Source: Tepidibacter aestuarii (lineage in GTDB: Bacteria; Bacillota; Clostridia; Peptostreptococcales; Peptostreptococcaceae). Taken from it: DNA of 64,000 nucleotides. The notes beneath the pieces are model-generated. The model worked only from the letters and a program-made list of their open reading frames with translations. It was not told the origin of the DNA and ran no database searches. The translations under genes and the position numbers were made by a program. Below are positions 19,039 through 28,223 of the stretch, piece after piece (the first letter of the stretch is position 1; each line of letters begins with the position of its first letter). Location: assembly GCF_934924865.1 (NCBI RefSeq), contig NZ_OW235315.1, positions 2,108,001-2,172,000 of the forward strand, in the 5' to 3' direction.

Positions 19039-19794
19039 TTATTTAAAACCTAATACAATAGATTTAACTACTAAATTCCAACCATCTACCAATATAAACA
19101 ACAATATCTTAAATGGAAGAGATATCATTACAGGAGGTAACATCATCATACCCATAGACATTAATGTACTTGCAACAACCATATCTACAATTATAAAAGG
19201 TATAAACAGAACAAATCCCATTTGAAATCCTGTTTTAAGCTCACTTATTAAAAAAGCCGGAATAAGAACTCTGTTTGGAACATCCTCTAATTTTAAATCA
19301 TCAATTTTTTCTATTTTTGCTATTTCAGTAAAAAGCAGAATATCTTTTTCTCTAGTTTGCCTAAACATAAAATTCCTTACGGGTTTCATACCTTTTTCAA
19401 AAGCTTCTTCTTGACTTATCTGTTGATTAAAATAAGGATTTAACGCATTATCGTAAATTTCAGTTCCCACAGGAGCCATTATAAAAAACGTTAAGAATAA
19501 AGCAAGCCCAATTAAAACTTGAGTAGGTGGATTTTGTTGAGTTGCTAGCGCATTTCTCAAAAAAGATAGAACTATTATTATTCTAGTAAACGACGTCATC
19601 ATTATTAGTATCGTAGGTAATAATGAAAGAACTGTAAATAATAATATTATCTCAACCGTATTACTCAAATTACCAGGATCTGTCGCTCCATTTACCTGTA
19701 ATGAAATACTAGGTACTTCTGGTTGTCCCCACGTTAAACTTGTTGTACATAAAAAAGCTATAGCAACAAAAAAAATTCTTTTAAAATTCTTCAC
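19039..19794 (-). CDS. fliP: Flagellar export protein FliP
   Basis: Main pore subunit of the export channel. 251 residues: a cleavable signal peptide (about 1-23, ending SLTWGQ), then ILIMMTSFTRIIIVLSFLRNALATQQNPPTQVLIGLALFLTFF-type core and a C-terminal helix pair with MGMMMLPPVMISLPFKI. Starts at GTG 19794 and overlaps the 3' end of fliO by 14 bases. Confidence 0.96.
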   Translation of the reverse strand: MKNFKRIFFVAIAFLCTTSLTWGQPEVPSISLQVNGATDPGNLSNTVEIILLFTVLSLLPTILIMMTSFTRIIIVLSFLRNALATQQNPPTQVLIGLALFLTFFIMAPVGTEIYDNALNPYFNQQISQEEAFEKGMKPVRNFMFRQTREKDILLFTEIAKIEKIDDLKLEDVPNRVLIPAFLISELKTGFQMGFVLFIPFIIVDMVVASTLMSMGMMMLPPVMISLPFKILLFILVDGWNLVVKSIVLGFK

Positions 19795-20071
19795 TTATAT
19801 CATCCTTATTCTCAAAAGTATCTATTTTAGTGAACTTATCTTGAGAAATACCTATTAAATATTCTCTATCTTTATATGTAATTAAAATCAACTCTTTATC
19901 TTTATTTACTAAGAGTCTTTCTTTTATTTTAATACTTCTATTTTTGTTAATAAACTCATTTTTTTTAGCTAAGTACTTAGATGTAATATGAGCCAAATAA
20001 AGTATTATTATAAAAATACATATATACCCTAGTATTTTCATAATTGCGTTGATTACATCCATTATATCCAT
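19781..20071 (-). CDS. fliO: Flagellar biosynthesis protein FliO
   Basis: Small membrane protein that helps assemble the FliP ring. 96 residues with one membrane helix (about 12-32) and a basic cytoplasmic domain containing IKIKERLLVNKDKELILITYKDREYLIGIS, the FliO/FliZ pattern. Coupled to fliP by overlap, and downstream of cheY. Confidence 0.88.
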   Translation of the reverse strand: MDIMDVINAIMKILGYICIFIIILYLAHITSKYLAKKNEFINKNRSIKIKERLLVNKDKELILITYKDREYLIGISQDKFTKIDTFENKDDISEEF

Positions 20072-20077
20072 ATCTTA

Positions 20078-20440
20078 TTATCCTAAAACTTTTTTAACTG
20101 CTTCTAGTACTCTATCAGCTTGAAAAGGTTTAACTATAAAATCTTTAGCTCCCGATTGAATAGCTTCAATTACCATCCCTTGTTGTCCCATAGCAGAACA
20201 CATTATTATACTAGCTGATCCATCTATTTTTTTAATTTCTTTAACAGCTTGTATTCCATCTAATTCAGGCATTGTAATATCCATTATTACAAGGCTTGGT
20301 GTCAACTCTTTATACTTTTCAACTGCCTTTAATCCATTTTCAGCTTCACCAACGACATCATAACCGTTTTTAACCAATATATCCTTAATCATCATTCTCA
20401 TAAAAGCTGCATCATCTACTAACAATATACTTTTTGACAT
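20078..20440 (-). CDS. cheY: Chemotaxis response regulator CheY
   Basis: Single-domain receiver that binds the flagellar switch. 120 residues with the acid pocket Asp9/Asp10 (LLVDDAAFM), phospho-acceptor Asp54 (VIMDITMPELDG), Ser82 in the Thr/Ser position and Lys104 (VKPF). It follows fliY in the operon, so the switch proteins and their ligand are made together. AGGAGG precedes the ATG. Confidence 0.96.
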   Translation of the reverse strand: MSKSILLVDDAAFMRMMIKDILVKNGYDVVGEAENGLKAVEKYKELTPSLVIMDITMPELDGIQAVKEIKKIDGSASIIMCSAMGQQGMVIEAIQSGAKDFIVKPFQADRVLEAVKKVLG

Positions 20441-20486
20441 TTCAAAATTCCTCCTTTAAATTACTACACTATTTTACTTTTATTTA

Positions 20487-21653
20487 TTATATTGATCTTA
20501 ATCTTTTTTCAGGTTTTATAATATCAGTTATTCTTATTCCATAATTTTCATCTATAACTACAACTTCTCCTTTTGCCACTTTTTTAGAATTAACTAATAT
20601 ATCTAATGGCTCTCCTACTAACTTATCTAGTTCTATTATTTTGCCTGGAGAAAATTCTAATATATCATCTATACTTTTTTTAGTTCGTCCTAACTCTACG
20701 GTTACATTTAATAATACGTCCTTAATTATATCTATATTTTCGGGCATATTATTTGAATTTATATTTTGAGATTCAAAGCTTTCAAATTTTACTGGTTGAA
20801 CATTTACAGGAGACTCAATATGTTGTTTTTTTTGATTATAAGTATTTTCTTGAGTCACATAAGTATTTTCCTGAGTTGTATTAGATACTTCTTCAACATA
20901 GCTGTTGTCAATAAAAGTAGATTCATTATTGTTATTGTTGTCTTTTTTATTTGCTGATAGATCTTCAGAATCCCCATATAACATATTATCAACCAAACTC
21001 TTTGCAAAGTCAATAGGTAGCAATTGCATTATATTACTATCAACCAAATTACCTATAGTCATTTTAAATGAAATTCTTACTATTTGTTCATCATTTTTCA
21101 TAAATTTAAAATCATAGTTTTCATTAGATAAATTCACCTTGTAAACTTTAGGAGGATTTATATCTATTTTTTTTGATATCATATCCGATAGCGCGGTAGC
21201 AGAAGAACCTATCATCTGATTCATAGCCTCACTTATAGCACTTAAGTGTATTTCATCTAATTCCTCAGGAAGATTTGTTTCTCCATCTCCGCCCATCATA
21301 AGAGAAGTAATAACCTTGACATCATCTTCTTTTAAAACGAGTAAATTACTTCCAGTTAATCCTTCTTTATAACCTACCTCAACAGCAACAAATGGTAGTG
21401 CATATTTATTAGCCATTTCATTTAAAGTAACAATGTCTACAGTTGGAGTAGTTATATTTACCTTTTGTCCTATCAAAGTGAACAAGGTAGTAGCGGATGT
21501 ACCCATACTTATATTTCCAATCTCTCCAACAGCATCTTTTTCTATATCATTTAATAAAATTTTATTTTTATCTGTATCTTCAGAAGAAGGGTCTTCTAAG
21601 CCCCCCTTTAAAAGAGCATTGATTTCCTCTTGTGACAGCATATCATTCATCAT
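20487..21653 (-). CDS. fliY: Flagellar switch/CheY-P phosphatase protein FliY
   Basis: C-ring protein fused to a CheC-like phosphatase. About 388 residues: an N-terminal LSQEEINALL segment; two phosphatase centres (VGEIGNISMGTSATTL and SEAMNQMIGSSATALSDM); a low-complexity Asn/Gln linker with a repeated TQENTY (about 245-300); and a C-terminal SpoA (FliN-type) domain with LNVTVELGRTKKSIDDIL. The start overlaps the end of fliM. ATGs at 21653 and 21650 are equally plausible after AAGGATG. Confidence 0.93.
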   Translation of the reverse strand: MMNDMLSQEEINALLKGGLEDPSSEDTDKNKILLNDIEKDAVGEIGNISMGTSATTLFTLIGQKVNITTPTVDIVTLNEMANKYALPFVAVEVGYKEGLTGSNLLVLKEDDVKVITSLMMGGDGETNLPEELDEIHLSAISEAMNQMIGSSATALSDMISKKIDINPPKVYKVNLSNENYDFKFMKNDEQIVRISFKMTIGNLVDSNIMQLLPIDFAKSLVDNMLYGDSEDLSANKKDNNNNNESTFIDNSYVEEVSNTTQENTYVTQENTYNQKKQHIESPVNVQPVKFESFESQNINSNNMPENIDIIKDVLLNVTVELGRTKKSIDDILEFSPGKIIELDKLVGEPLDILVNSKKVAKGEVVVIDENYGIRITDIIKPEKRLRSI

Positions 21654-22647
21654 AATTATCATCATCCTTTTCAATGACTTGTTTTATCTTTACAGCATAT
21701 TTATTTTTTTTAGTACCTGGAGAACCTTTAAATTTAAGCTTGTCTGAGATTTTTATATCCAACTGTTCATCAACTTCTTTTACTAAACTTATAATATCAC
21801 CTACTTGAAGGTTTAAAAATTCTTCCACTGTTATATTTGTTTGTGCTAATTCAGCAATTACATCTAAATCTGCTTTTTTTATTTTCTTTTCTAATACTAC
21901 TTTTTCTTCTGGCGTTATTTTTTTATTATTAGAAGCGGTTGAAAACCAAAACTTAGTACTCAACTTTGGCAAAACAGGTTCTAAAACAATATGTGGTATA
22001 CAAATATTTATAAGACCTTCAATTTCTCCAATTTTAGCTTTTAGAGTTATCAAGGCTACAGTTTCATTAGGAGAAACAATTTGTGCAAATTGTGAATTAG
22101 TTTCTATTTTGTCAACTTTCGGAAGAATTTCTATTACATTTTCCCAAGGCTCAATAAAAAGTTTTATGATTTGTCTAAGCATCTTATTAAGTATAGTTAT
22201 TTCAATTTCTGTAAAACTTCTTATTTCTCCTTGATAGTTTCCATCTCCTCCTAATATCCTATCTATAATGCAAAATGAAAGTCCCGTAGATATTTCATAC
22301 AGCATTTGCCCTGGCAGAGGATTTAAATCTACAATGGTCAACATAGCTGGATTAGATATTGAATTGCTAAATTCATAATATGATAATTCTTCTACAGAAA
22401 GAACATCTATTTGAACATAACTTCTTAAATATCCAGATAAAAAAGTATTTAACAACCTGGAATAGTTATCATGTATTATATGAAGAGTACGCAATTGATC
22501 TTTTGCTAGTTTTTTGGGACTCTTGAAATCATATTTTTTTATTTTTTTCTCTTTTGTATCTTCTTGAATTTCTTCGACATCTACTTCTCCAGTGTTTAAA
22601 GCATCCAGCAAAGCATCTATTTCACTTTGCGATAATATTTCAGACAA
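21643..22647 (-). CDS. fliM: Flagellar motor switch protein FliM
   Basis: C-ring protein that binds CheY-P and FliG. 334 residues: the N-terminal CheY-binding peptide LSQSEIDALLDAL, a middle CheC-like domain, and a C-terminal SpoA domain with LDVIAELAQTNITVEEFLNLQVGDII. Starts at TTG 22647 with AGGTGG five bases upstream. Followed by fliY with overlapping stop and start regions. Confidence 0.96.
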   Translation of the reverse strand: MSEILSQSEIDALLDALNTGEVDVEEIQEDTKEKKIKKYDFKSPKKLAKDQLRTLHIIHDNYSRLLNTFLSGYLRSYVQIDVLSVEELSYYEFSNSISNPAMLTIVDLNPLPGQMLYEISTGLSFCIIDRILGGDGNYQGEIRSFTEIEITILNKMLRQIIKLFIEPWENVIEILPKVDKIETNSQFAQIVSPNETVALITLKAKIGEIEGLINICIPHIVLEPVLPKLSTKFWFSTASNNKKITPEEKVVLEKKIKKADLDVIAELAQTNITVEEFLNLQVGDIISLVKEVDEQLDIKISDKLKFKGSPGTKKNKYAVKIKQVIEKDDDNYDE

Positions 22648-22662
22648 CTACTCCACCTGCCT

Positions 22663-23079
22663 TTACTGAACTATATAATCTGTAAAATATACATTCTTTA
22701 TAGATTTGAAATCTAAGTTTGTAGATAAATTAGATATTAATTCCCGCTCTAGTTTATCTAAGCCTTCATTGCTAGTCATTTTTTCAGGATCTTGAGATAT
22801 TATTACTTTTAGTATAGTATCCCTGATTATAACATTTTTTTGTGTCATTATTTCTATATCCTCTTTATCAGTAACTTCTATTACAATTTTGCCTTTGAAG
22901 TAGTGATTTGAATCTCCCATATTAGTAGAAAATTGACCTGCATCATAATTGAATCTTTTCAAATCTTTTTGGGATTTATCAGAATCTTTAAAATATACAA
23001 AGTACAAAGTACCTGCAAATATTAACAAAGATATTATAAATCCTATAATTGAAAATATCATTATTTTTTTTGTATTCAT
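22663..23079 (-). CDS. fliL: Flagellar basal body-associated protein FliL
   Basis: Single-pass membrane protein near the stator. 138 residues: a membrane helix at about 6-28, a short linker and a periplasm-side domain ending with RDTILKVIISQDPEKMTS and VYFTDYIVQ, matching the FliL pattern. ATG 23079 follows GTGGAGG by eight bases. Between motB and fliM. Confidence 0.9.
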   Translation of the reverse strand: MNTKKIMIFSIIGFIISLLIFAGTLYFVYFKDSDKSQKDLKRFNYDAGQFSTNMGDSNHYFKGKIVIEVTDKEDIEIMTQKNVIIRDTILKVIISQDPEKMTSNEGLDKLERELISNLSTNLDFKSIKNVYFTDYIVQ

Positions 23080-23113
23080 AATATAAGCCTCCACTCTTAT
23101 TGGCTAATTCATT

Positions 23114-23839
23114 TTAATTTTTTAGTATAAGTATGTCTACTCTCCTATTCTTAGCTTTGTTTTTATCTGAAGTATTTGCTACAACAGGGTGGTATTCACT
23201 ATAACCCGATGCTGAAATACGTTCCGGATTAATACCCGTTTCTTCAACTAAAAACCTAACTACATTACTAGCTCTTGCTACAGATAATTCCCAATTTGTA
23301 GGATACCTTGAACTATATTTTATTGGATCGTTATCTGTATGCCCTTCTATTCTTATAAATTTATCATCAAATTCTTTTTTATTCAAAAGATCCGATATAT
23401 ATCTTAAAGTAACTTCTGATTTTGGTTTTAACTCTGCTCTTCCAGAACTAAATAATACATTATCTTGAAATCTCAAAAGCAGACCTGAATTTTCATTGAC
23501 AACTTTAACATCTTTATTTAAGTCGTTTTCATCTAAATATTTTTTAATTTTTTTTTCTAGATTATTAAAGTTTTCTATCTCTTTTATTTGATTTGTGCTT
23601 TTATCATCTTTAAGGCCTCTATCTATATACTGCTCACTAGACAAAGTCTTTCCTCCATCTAAAAAACCTAAAGAACCATTGAATGACTGTATTATAGATT
23701 GAAATTTCTGAGCATCTACTGATGACATCGAAAAAAGCAAAACAAAAAAACAAAGTAATAAAGTTACCATGTCTCCATAAGTAGACATCCATTCAGGTGA
23801 ACCCTGTTTTGCTTCTTCTTGCCTTTTCTTTCTTGCCAT
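23114..23839 (-). CDS. motB: Flagellar stator protein MotB
   Basis: Ion-channel and wall-anchor half of the stator. 241 residues. The plug/membrane segment has PEWMSTYGDMVTLLLCFFVLLFSMS with the proton-binding Asp in YGDMVTLL. The C-terminal OmpA-type domain has RIEGHTDNDPI, NWELSVARASNVVRFL and NRRVDILI for peptidoglycan binding. It is two bases downstream of motA. GGAGAAG precedes the start. Confidence 0.95.
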   Translation of the reverse strand: MARKKRQEEAKQGSPEWMSTYGDMVTLLLCFFVLLFSMSSVDAQKFQSIIQSFNGSLGFLDGGKTLSSEQYIDRGLKDDKSTNQIKEIENFNNLEKKIKKYLDENDLNKDVKVVNENSGLLLRFQDNVLFSSGRAELKPKSEVTLRYISDLLNKKEFDDKFIRIEGHTDNDPIKYSSRYPTNWELSVARASNVVRFLVEETGINPERISASGYSEYHPVVANTSDKNKAKNRRVDILILKN

Positions 23840-23840
23840 A

Positions 23841-24614
23841 TTAAGCTTCTCCTTCCTGTAGCTGTCTTCTCATAGAAGGAGGCAAGAATGCTTTTAATTT
23901 TTCTTCTATTATTCTTGGATTTTCCCCAGCCTGTATTGATAGAAGCCCTTCCACTATAATTTCTCTTTCAAGAGTTTCCTCTCTACTCCTAATTTTTAAT
24001 TTATTAGCTATTGGTATAAATATCATATTAGCCAAAAATGAACCATAAAATGTTGTAAGAAGTGCAACAGCCATAGCAGGACCAATAGCTGATGGATCAT
24101 CTAATTTTTTAAGCATATTTATAAGACCTATAAGTGTACCTACCATACCAAATGCTGGAGCTAAACTCCCCATAGTTTCAAATAATCCCTGACCTGATTT
24201 ATGTCTTTCCTCTAAAAAGTCAAGTTCCGTTTCTAATAATGTTCTCACAAGATCAGGGTCAGTTCCATCTACAACTAACATGACTCCTTTTTTTATAAAA
24301 TCATCATCTATTCCAGAAGATGATTCTTCAAGAGCCAGTAGTCCTTCTTTTCTAGCTTTATTTGCAAGTTCAATCATACTTTCTATAACTTCATTCGGAT
24401 TACTTTGTCTATCTTTAAATACTTTTTGAGTTAACTTGATTATTTCTTTAACCTTAGGAAGAGGATAAGCAACTAAAGTAGCTGCTATAGTTCCTCCTCC
24501 AACTATCATTATAGATGGAATATCTATAAATGCTCCTAAACTTCCATTTAGTAAAATACTAACTATAATCAAAGCAAACCCTAATACAATTCCTATGAGT
24601 GTCCCTAAATCCAA
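23841..24614 (-). CDS. motA: Flagellar stator protein MotA
   Basis: Membrane stator subunit. 257 residues with four hydrophobic segments, the conserved GTLIGLINMLKKLDDPSAIGPAMAVALLTTFYG stretch (third and fourth helices) and a cytoplasmic loop with RxxE-type charges. Start is TTG at 24614 after GGGGTG. Located between flbD and motB. Confidence 0.95.
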   Translation of the reverse strand: MDLGTLIGIVLGFALIIVSILLNGSLGAFIDIPSIMIVGGGTIAATLVAYPLPKVKEIIKLTQKVFKDRQSNPNEVIESMIELANKARKEGLLALEESSSGIDDDFIKKGVMLVVDGTDPDLVRTLLETELDFLEERHKSGQGLFETMGSLAPAFGMVGTLIGLINMLKKLDDPSAIGPAMAVALLTTFYGSFLANMIFIPIANKLKIRSREETLEREIIVEGLLSIQAGENPRIIEEKLKAFLPPSMRRQLQEGEA

Positions 24615-24617
24615 GTA

Positions 24618-24824
24618 CTACACCCCTTTTCTTCCATCTACTATTTTTATAATATCTTTTTTAAAAGCTTTTACTTTTTGAATTATAGTATTTACATCCT
24701 CTTTCACTATGTATTTATTTCCATTAGTCAAAGTTATTACTGTGTCTGGTGTGTTTTCTAGCGTTTCTATCAAATCACAATTTATTACAAATTCTTCATT
24801 ATTTAGTCTTTTTACTTTTATCAT
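24618..24824 (-). CDS. flbD: FlbD-family flagellar protein
   Basis: 68-residue small protein of the FlbD/SwrD type: begins MIKVKRLNNEEFVINCDLIE, then TPDTVITLTNGNKYIVKE. SwrD in Bacillus raises motor torque by stabilising stators, which fits the position immediately before motA. Starts about ten bases after the flgE stop. Confidence 0.92.
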   Translation of the reverse strand: MIKVKRLNNEEFVINCDLIETLENTPDTVITLTNGNKYIVKEDVNTIIQKVKAFKKDIIKIVDGRKGV

Positions 24825-24833
24825 ATGTATACC

Positions 24834-26360
24834 CTATCTCTTTAGATTTACAAGTTCTTCAATCATAGAGTCAGTTGTAGTTATAACTCTTGAATTTGCC
24901 TGAAAACCTCTTTGAGTTGTAATCATATTAGTAAACTCTTGTCCTAAATCTACATTTGACATTTCAAGTGATCCTGGATTAAGTTCTGCAAACCCATCTT
25001 GACTCGGCTTTCCTATATTTGCAGTTCCAGAGTTTCTAGTTTCTAAATACATATTTGATTGAAATTTTTGAAGCGCTGCAGGATTTTTGAAATTAGCAAG
25101 TGCAACTCTACCAAGTACTCTTCTTTGACCATTATCAAAAGCTCCTATAACTTCTCCATTTGGAGCCACAGCAAATTCACTTAAAGCTCCCTGCTTATAT
25201 CCCTTTATAAATGTCGCACCTGCATTAGATTTATCTGCAAATTGAGTCAAATCACTTAAATTCATTTCAACATTTAAAGCTGCTGCTCCCTTAGTTAAAT
25301 CCGTTCCAATATTAAAGTTCATTTTTGTAGTACTACCATCTAATACCTTACCATTTTTATCAAATGTTATAGGGAATGATGTGTACTCGAATCCCTCTCC
25401 AGCAGCTCCTTGCCCTTGAGCTTCTCCAGTAGTAGTATCATATTTATTTGTCTTTCCATTTGTTATCATGGCACCATCAGGATTCATATACATAGCATCT
25501 ACTTGCCATGTACTTTCCCCAGTACCACTATCTACAGATTGTTTAGTAAACAATAATTTTACTTGATGCACGTTACCAAAATCATCAAATACCTCTATTG
25601 TAGTTTCTCTCCCTAAAGATTTGCTCATTTCTTCATTTTCTTGAGTATATATAGGCTTTCCTGCTGCTTTTGATCTTTCTTCATTAAAGCTGTATATCGC
25701 AGGATCTGTACTACCTTTTTCGCCTATAACTTTTCCCTTTAGCGTTGGTGGCGTTGTTGGTGGCTTTGTATCATCTTCTAATTTAACAGTATTAGAATCT
25801 AAATTACCTCCAAATGTAACTATTTCCTCCCCTGGTATAGGAGGAACCGATGGCTTAGTAGCTTGAGGTGGATATACTATTGATTTGTCTATTTTTAACC
25901 CTTCTATACTACTTTTAAGCCTTCCTGTCTCATCTGCCATATATCCAAGTACCTTGTATCCATCTTGAGTAACTAAGTTTCCTCCACCGTCTATTGAAAA
26001 ATTTCCTGCTCTTGTGTAATATCTATTCAAAAAGTTAGTATCATCAGATACCATAAAATAACCTTCACCATTTATCATAAGATCTGTTGTATTGTCAGTT
26101 CTTTCAACTGCTCCTCTTCTTTGAAGTACATCAATAGATGCAACATCTGCACCAAGACCTATCTGCATAGGATTAGTACCTCCACGCCCGTCTTGTGCTC
26201 CACCTGCACCTTTTACTGTTTGTGCAAAAGTTTCCTTAAATGTAACTCTTGACCCTTTAAATCCTACAGTGTTTACATTTGCTATATTATTACCTATAAC
26301 ATCCATTTTTGTTTGATGTGCTTTTAAACTTGATACTGCAGAATACATCGATCTCATCAT
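24834..26360 (-). CDS. flgE: Flagellar hook protein FlgE
   Basis: Main hook subunit. 508 residues: N-terminal rod-type helix MYSAVSSLKAHQTKMDVIGNNIANVNTVGFKGSR, variable outer domains (about 70-400) and the C-terminal SNVDLGQEFTNMITTQRGFQANSRVITTTD assembly helix. GGGGAGG precedes a double ATG. Downstream of flgD, its hook cap. Confidence 0.95.
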   Translation of the reverse strand: MMRSMYSAVSSLKAHQTKMDVIGNNIANVNTVGFKGSRVTFKETFAQTVKGAGGAQDGRGGTNPMQIGLGADVASIDVLQRRGAVERTDNTTDLMINGEGYFMVSDDTNFLNRYYTRAGNFSIDGGGNLVTQDGYKVLGYMADETGRLKSSIEGLKIDKSIVYPPQATKPSVPPIPGEEIVTFGGNLDSNTVKLEDDTKPPTTPPTLKGKVIGEKGSTDPAIYSFNEERSKAAGKPIYTQENEEMSKSLGRETTIEVFDDFGNVHQVKLLFTKQSVDSGTGESTWQVDAMYMNPDGAMITNGKTNKYDTTTGEAQGQGAAGEGFEYTSFPITFDKNGKVLDGSTTKMNFNIGTDLTKGAAALNVEMNLSDLTQFADKSNAGATFIKGYKQGALSEFAVAPNGEVIGAFDNGQRRVLGRVALANFKNPAALQKFQSNMYLETRNSGTANIGKPSQDGFAELNPGSLEMSNVDLGQEFTNMITTQRGFQANSRVITTTDSMIEELVNLKR

Positions 26361-26376
26361 AATAAATTACCTCCCC

Positions 26377-26850
26377 TTAAGCTAATTCTACATTTTCATT
26401 ATTATCTATTTCTTCTTTACCTTCGGTTGATTCTTCTTTTAACTCTTTAATAGCTGATATAATCTCATCTATTTGCTCTTCTACATTCTTATTTGCAGTT
26501 ACAAAGTTATTATTTAAAGATTTTATACCTTCAAATACATCTTGAAATGATGTGTTTAAGTTTTGCATTTGTTCAAGCGAACTAAACTGGGCCATTTGAG
26601 ATATAAATTCTTTATCTTCCATAGGCTTCAAAGGATCTTGATATTTTAACTGAGTTGTCAGTAGTTTTAAAAAATCATCTTTTCCAAGTTCTCCATTTTT
26701 ATTAGTCGCAGTCATAGTTGTAGTCGCCGTTGTAGTTTCATTTGTAGCTACAGTTTTTGAATCAACTTTGGTGTTATCTGAAGAAATTACCTTCCCCGAA
26801 CCAGTATATTTCGTGAAATTATTGTATCCAACGCCTGTTATATCTGACAT
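26377..26850 (-). CDS. flgD: Flagellar hook-capping protein FlgD
   Basis: Scaffold needed for hook polymerisation. 157 residues: a Thr/Asn-rich leader, then [40 protein letters not shown], the diagnostic N-terminal motif, and a Glu-rich tail. The beta-domain found in longer FlgD proteins is absent, as in Bacillus-type short forms. AGGGGGGG lies upstream. Between fliK and flgE. Confidence 0.93.
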   Translation of the reverse strand: MSDITGVGYNNFTKYTGSGKVISSDNTKVDSKTVATNETTTATTTMTATNKNGELGKDDFLKLLTTQLKYQDPLKPMEDKEFISQMAQFSSLEQMQNLNTSFQDVFEGIKSLNNNFVTANKNVEEQIDEIISAIKELKEESTEGKEEIDNNENVELA

Positions 26851-26860
26851 TATACCCCCC

Positions 26861-28204
26861 CTATACTAATCCATTGAAGTTATCATCTTCAAAAAGATAT
26901 GGATTTTCTATTTCCTTCGATTGCTCATCTAATTCTCTATCAATACTTTTACTTATTTTTTTATTATAAGCCATAGCTTCTAATATGTTTTTATGCTTAT
27001 TCAGGTCCCCTTGACTGTCTACAGATACGCTTAAACTCTGTATATTAATTCCTTGCTCAGCAAGATTGTTCTTAAGCTCTTCCATATTTTCTTCTATAGC
27101 TGTTTTTACATCATCATTTTCTGCTATGAACTTAGCACTTAAAATTCCTCTTTCTAATATCACCTTAAGTGTTAGCTTTCCTAAATTCTCTGGCTCTAGC
27201 TGCATCTGTATGCTTGAATTGTTTTTATCTGTTATTATATTGCTTTTTTTTGTAATTTGATCAATTATGTTATAAGAATCTATATTGTTAACCTTATTAT
27301 TAAGTAAAGCACCTGCATTTCCCTTTATTCCGTTCGCCACCTTAGCTATATTTAAATTCTGAAAATTAAAATTATCTTCTGTTACATCTTGTCTATCTTT
27401 GATTAAAAAATTTTTGTTTATACTATCCAAATCTTCATTTTGATTATAACTTGTATTTTGATCTAAGTTTTCATTCATTTTATCTAAATTCGAAATTTTA
27501 TTTTGTGAATGTTCTCGTTTTGTTCCATCTTCTTTGATTACTTCTACTTTAGAATTTTCTTTTACATTACTTTCATCAATTATGTTTTTGTCTATATTTG
27601 TATCGTCTATTTCTATGTGTTTTGAGTCAATATCTTTTTGGTTAATCATTAATTCCAGTTTATTTAATATTTCTGCTTTAGCTTCTTTAGGTATGAAATC
27701 AGCATCTTCTAATTTAACAAATACATTTTTTAAGTCATCAATATTTATTTCTCCATTTTCTATTTTTTCAATAAGTTCACCAATATTCTTTTGAATATCT
27801 TCAACTTGTTTATTATCAACCTCTATATTAATACTTTGTAAAATAGACATTACAGTCTCTAAATCTTCCTTAATGATATTTTCATCAAGTTTTACATCTT
27901 TATTTTCATCAATGTCAAGCACTTCAGATTCGTTAATATCTATAGTACTTATATCTTCTTTATTCTGTTTATTAATATCTTTATTTTGAGTGCTTATATC
28001 TTCTTTATCCTGTTTATTAATATCTTTACTTTGAACTTTTTTTTCATTTTTTTTATTTATTTTGTTCTCTTTATTATCATTTTTTTTAGAATGAGAATCT
28101 AATTTTTTTCTAAAATCCAATTTATCACTTGTATTATCTTTTTTTGAAGATTTCCCTATATAATCTTTTTTTATATTTAAATTTATAGGCATTAAATTGT
28201 TCAA
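26861..28204 (-). CDS. fliK: Flagellar hook-length control protein FliK
   Basis: Secreted ruler that measures hook length and triggers FlhB switching. 447 residues: a low-complexity Lys/Asp/Asn/Ile-rich ruler region with a 15-residue tandem duplication, and a compact C-terminal Flg_hook domain with [20 protein letters not shown] and [19 protein letters not shown] at 28204 is seven bases from GGGGGG; an ATG four codons later is too distant. Same order as Bacillus fliJ-ylxF-fliK-flgD. Confidence 0.9.
   Translation of the reverse strand: MNNLMPINLNIKKDYIGKSSKKDNTSDKLDFRKKLDSHSKKNDNKENKINKKNEKKVQSKDINKQDKEDISTQNKDINKQNKEDISTIDINESEVLDIDENKDVKLDENIIKEDLETVMSILQSINIEVDNKQVEDIQKNIGELIEKIENGEINIDDLKNVFVKLEDADFIPKEAKAEILNKLELMINQKDIDSKHIEIDDTNIDKNIIDESNVKENSKVEVIKEDGTKREHSQNKISNLDKMNENLDQNTSYNQNEDLDSINKNFLIKDRQDVTEDNFNFQNLNIAKVANGIKGNAGALLNNKVNNIDSYNIIDQITKKSNIITDKNNSSIQMQLEPENLGKLTLKVILERGILSAKFIAENDDVKTAIEENMEELKNNLAEQGINIQSLSVSVDSQGDLNKHKNILEAMAYNKKISKSIDRELDEQSKEIENPYLFEDDNFNGLV
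27948..28037 (-). repeat. Tandem 45-bp duplication inside fliK
   Basis: Two 45-bp units (27948-27992 and 27993-28037), differing at only a few bases, encode DINKQ(D/N)KEDIST repeats in the ruler region. A multiple of three keeps the frame, so copy number changes would lengthen or shorten the ruler. Confidence 0.75.
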
Positions 28205-28223
28205 TAGATTTCCCCCCCTTTTT

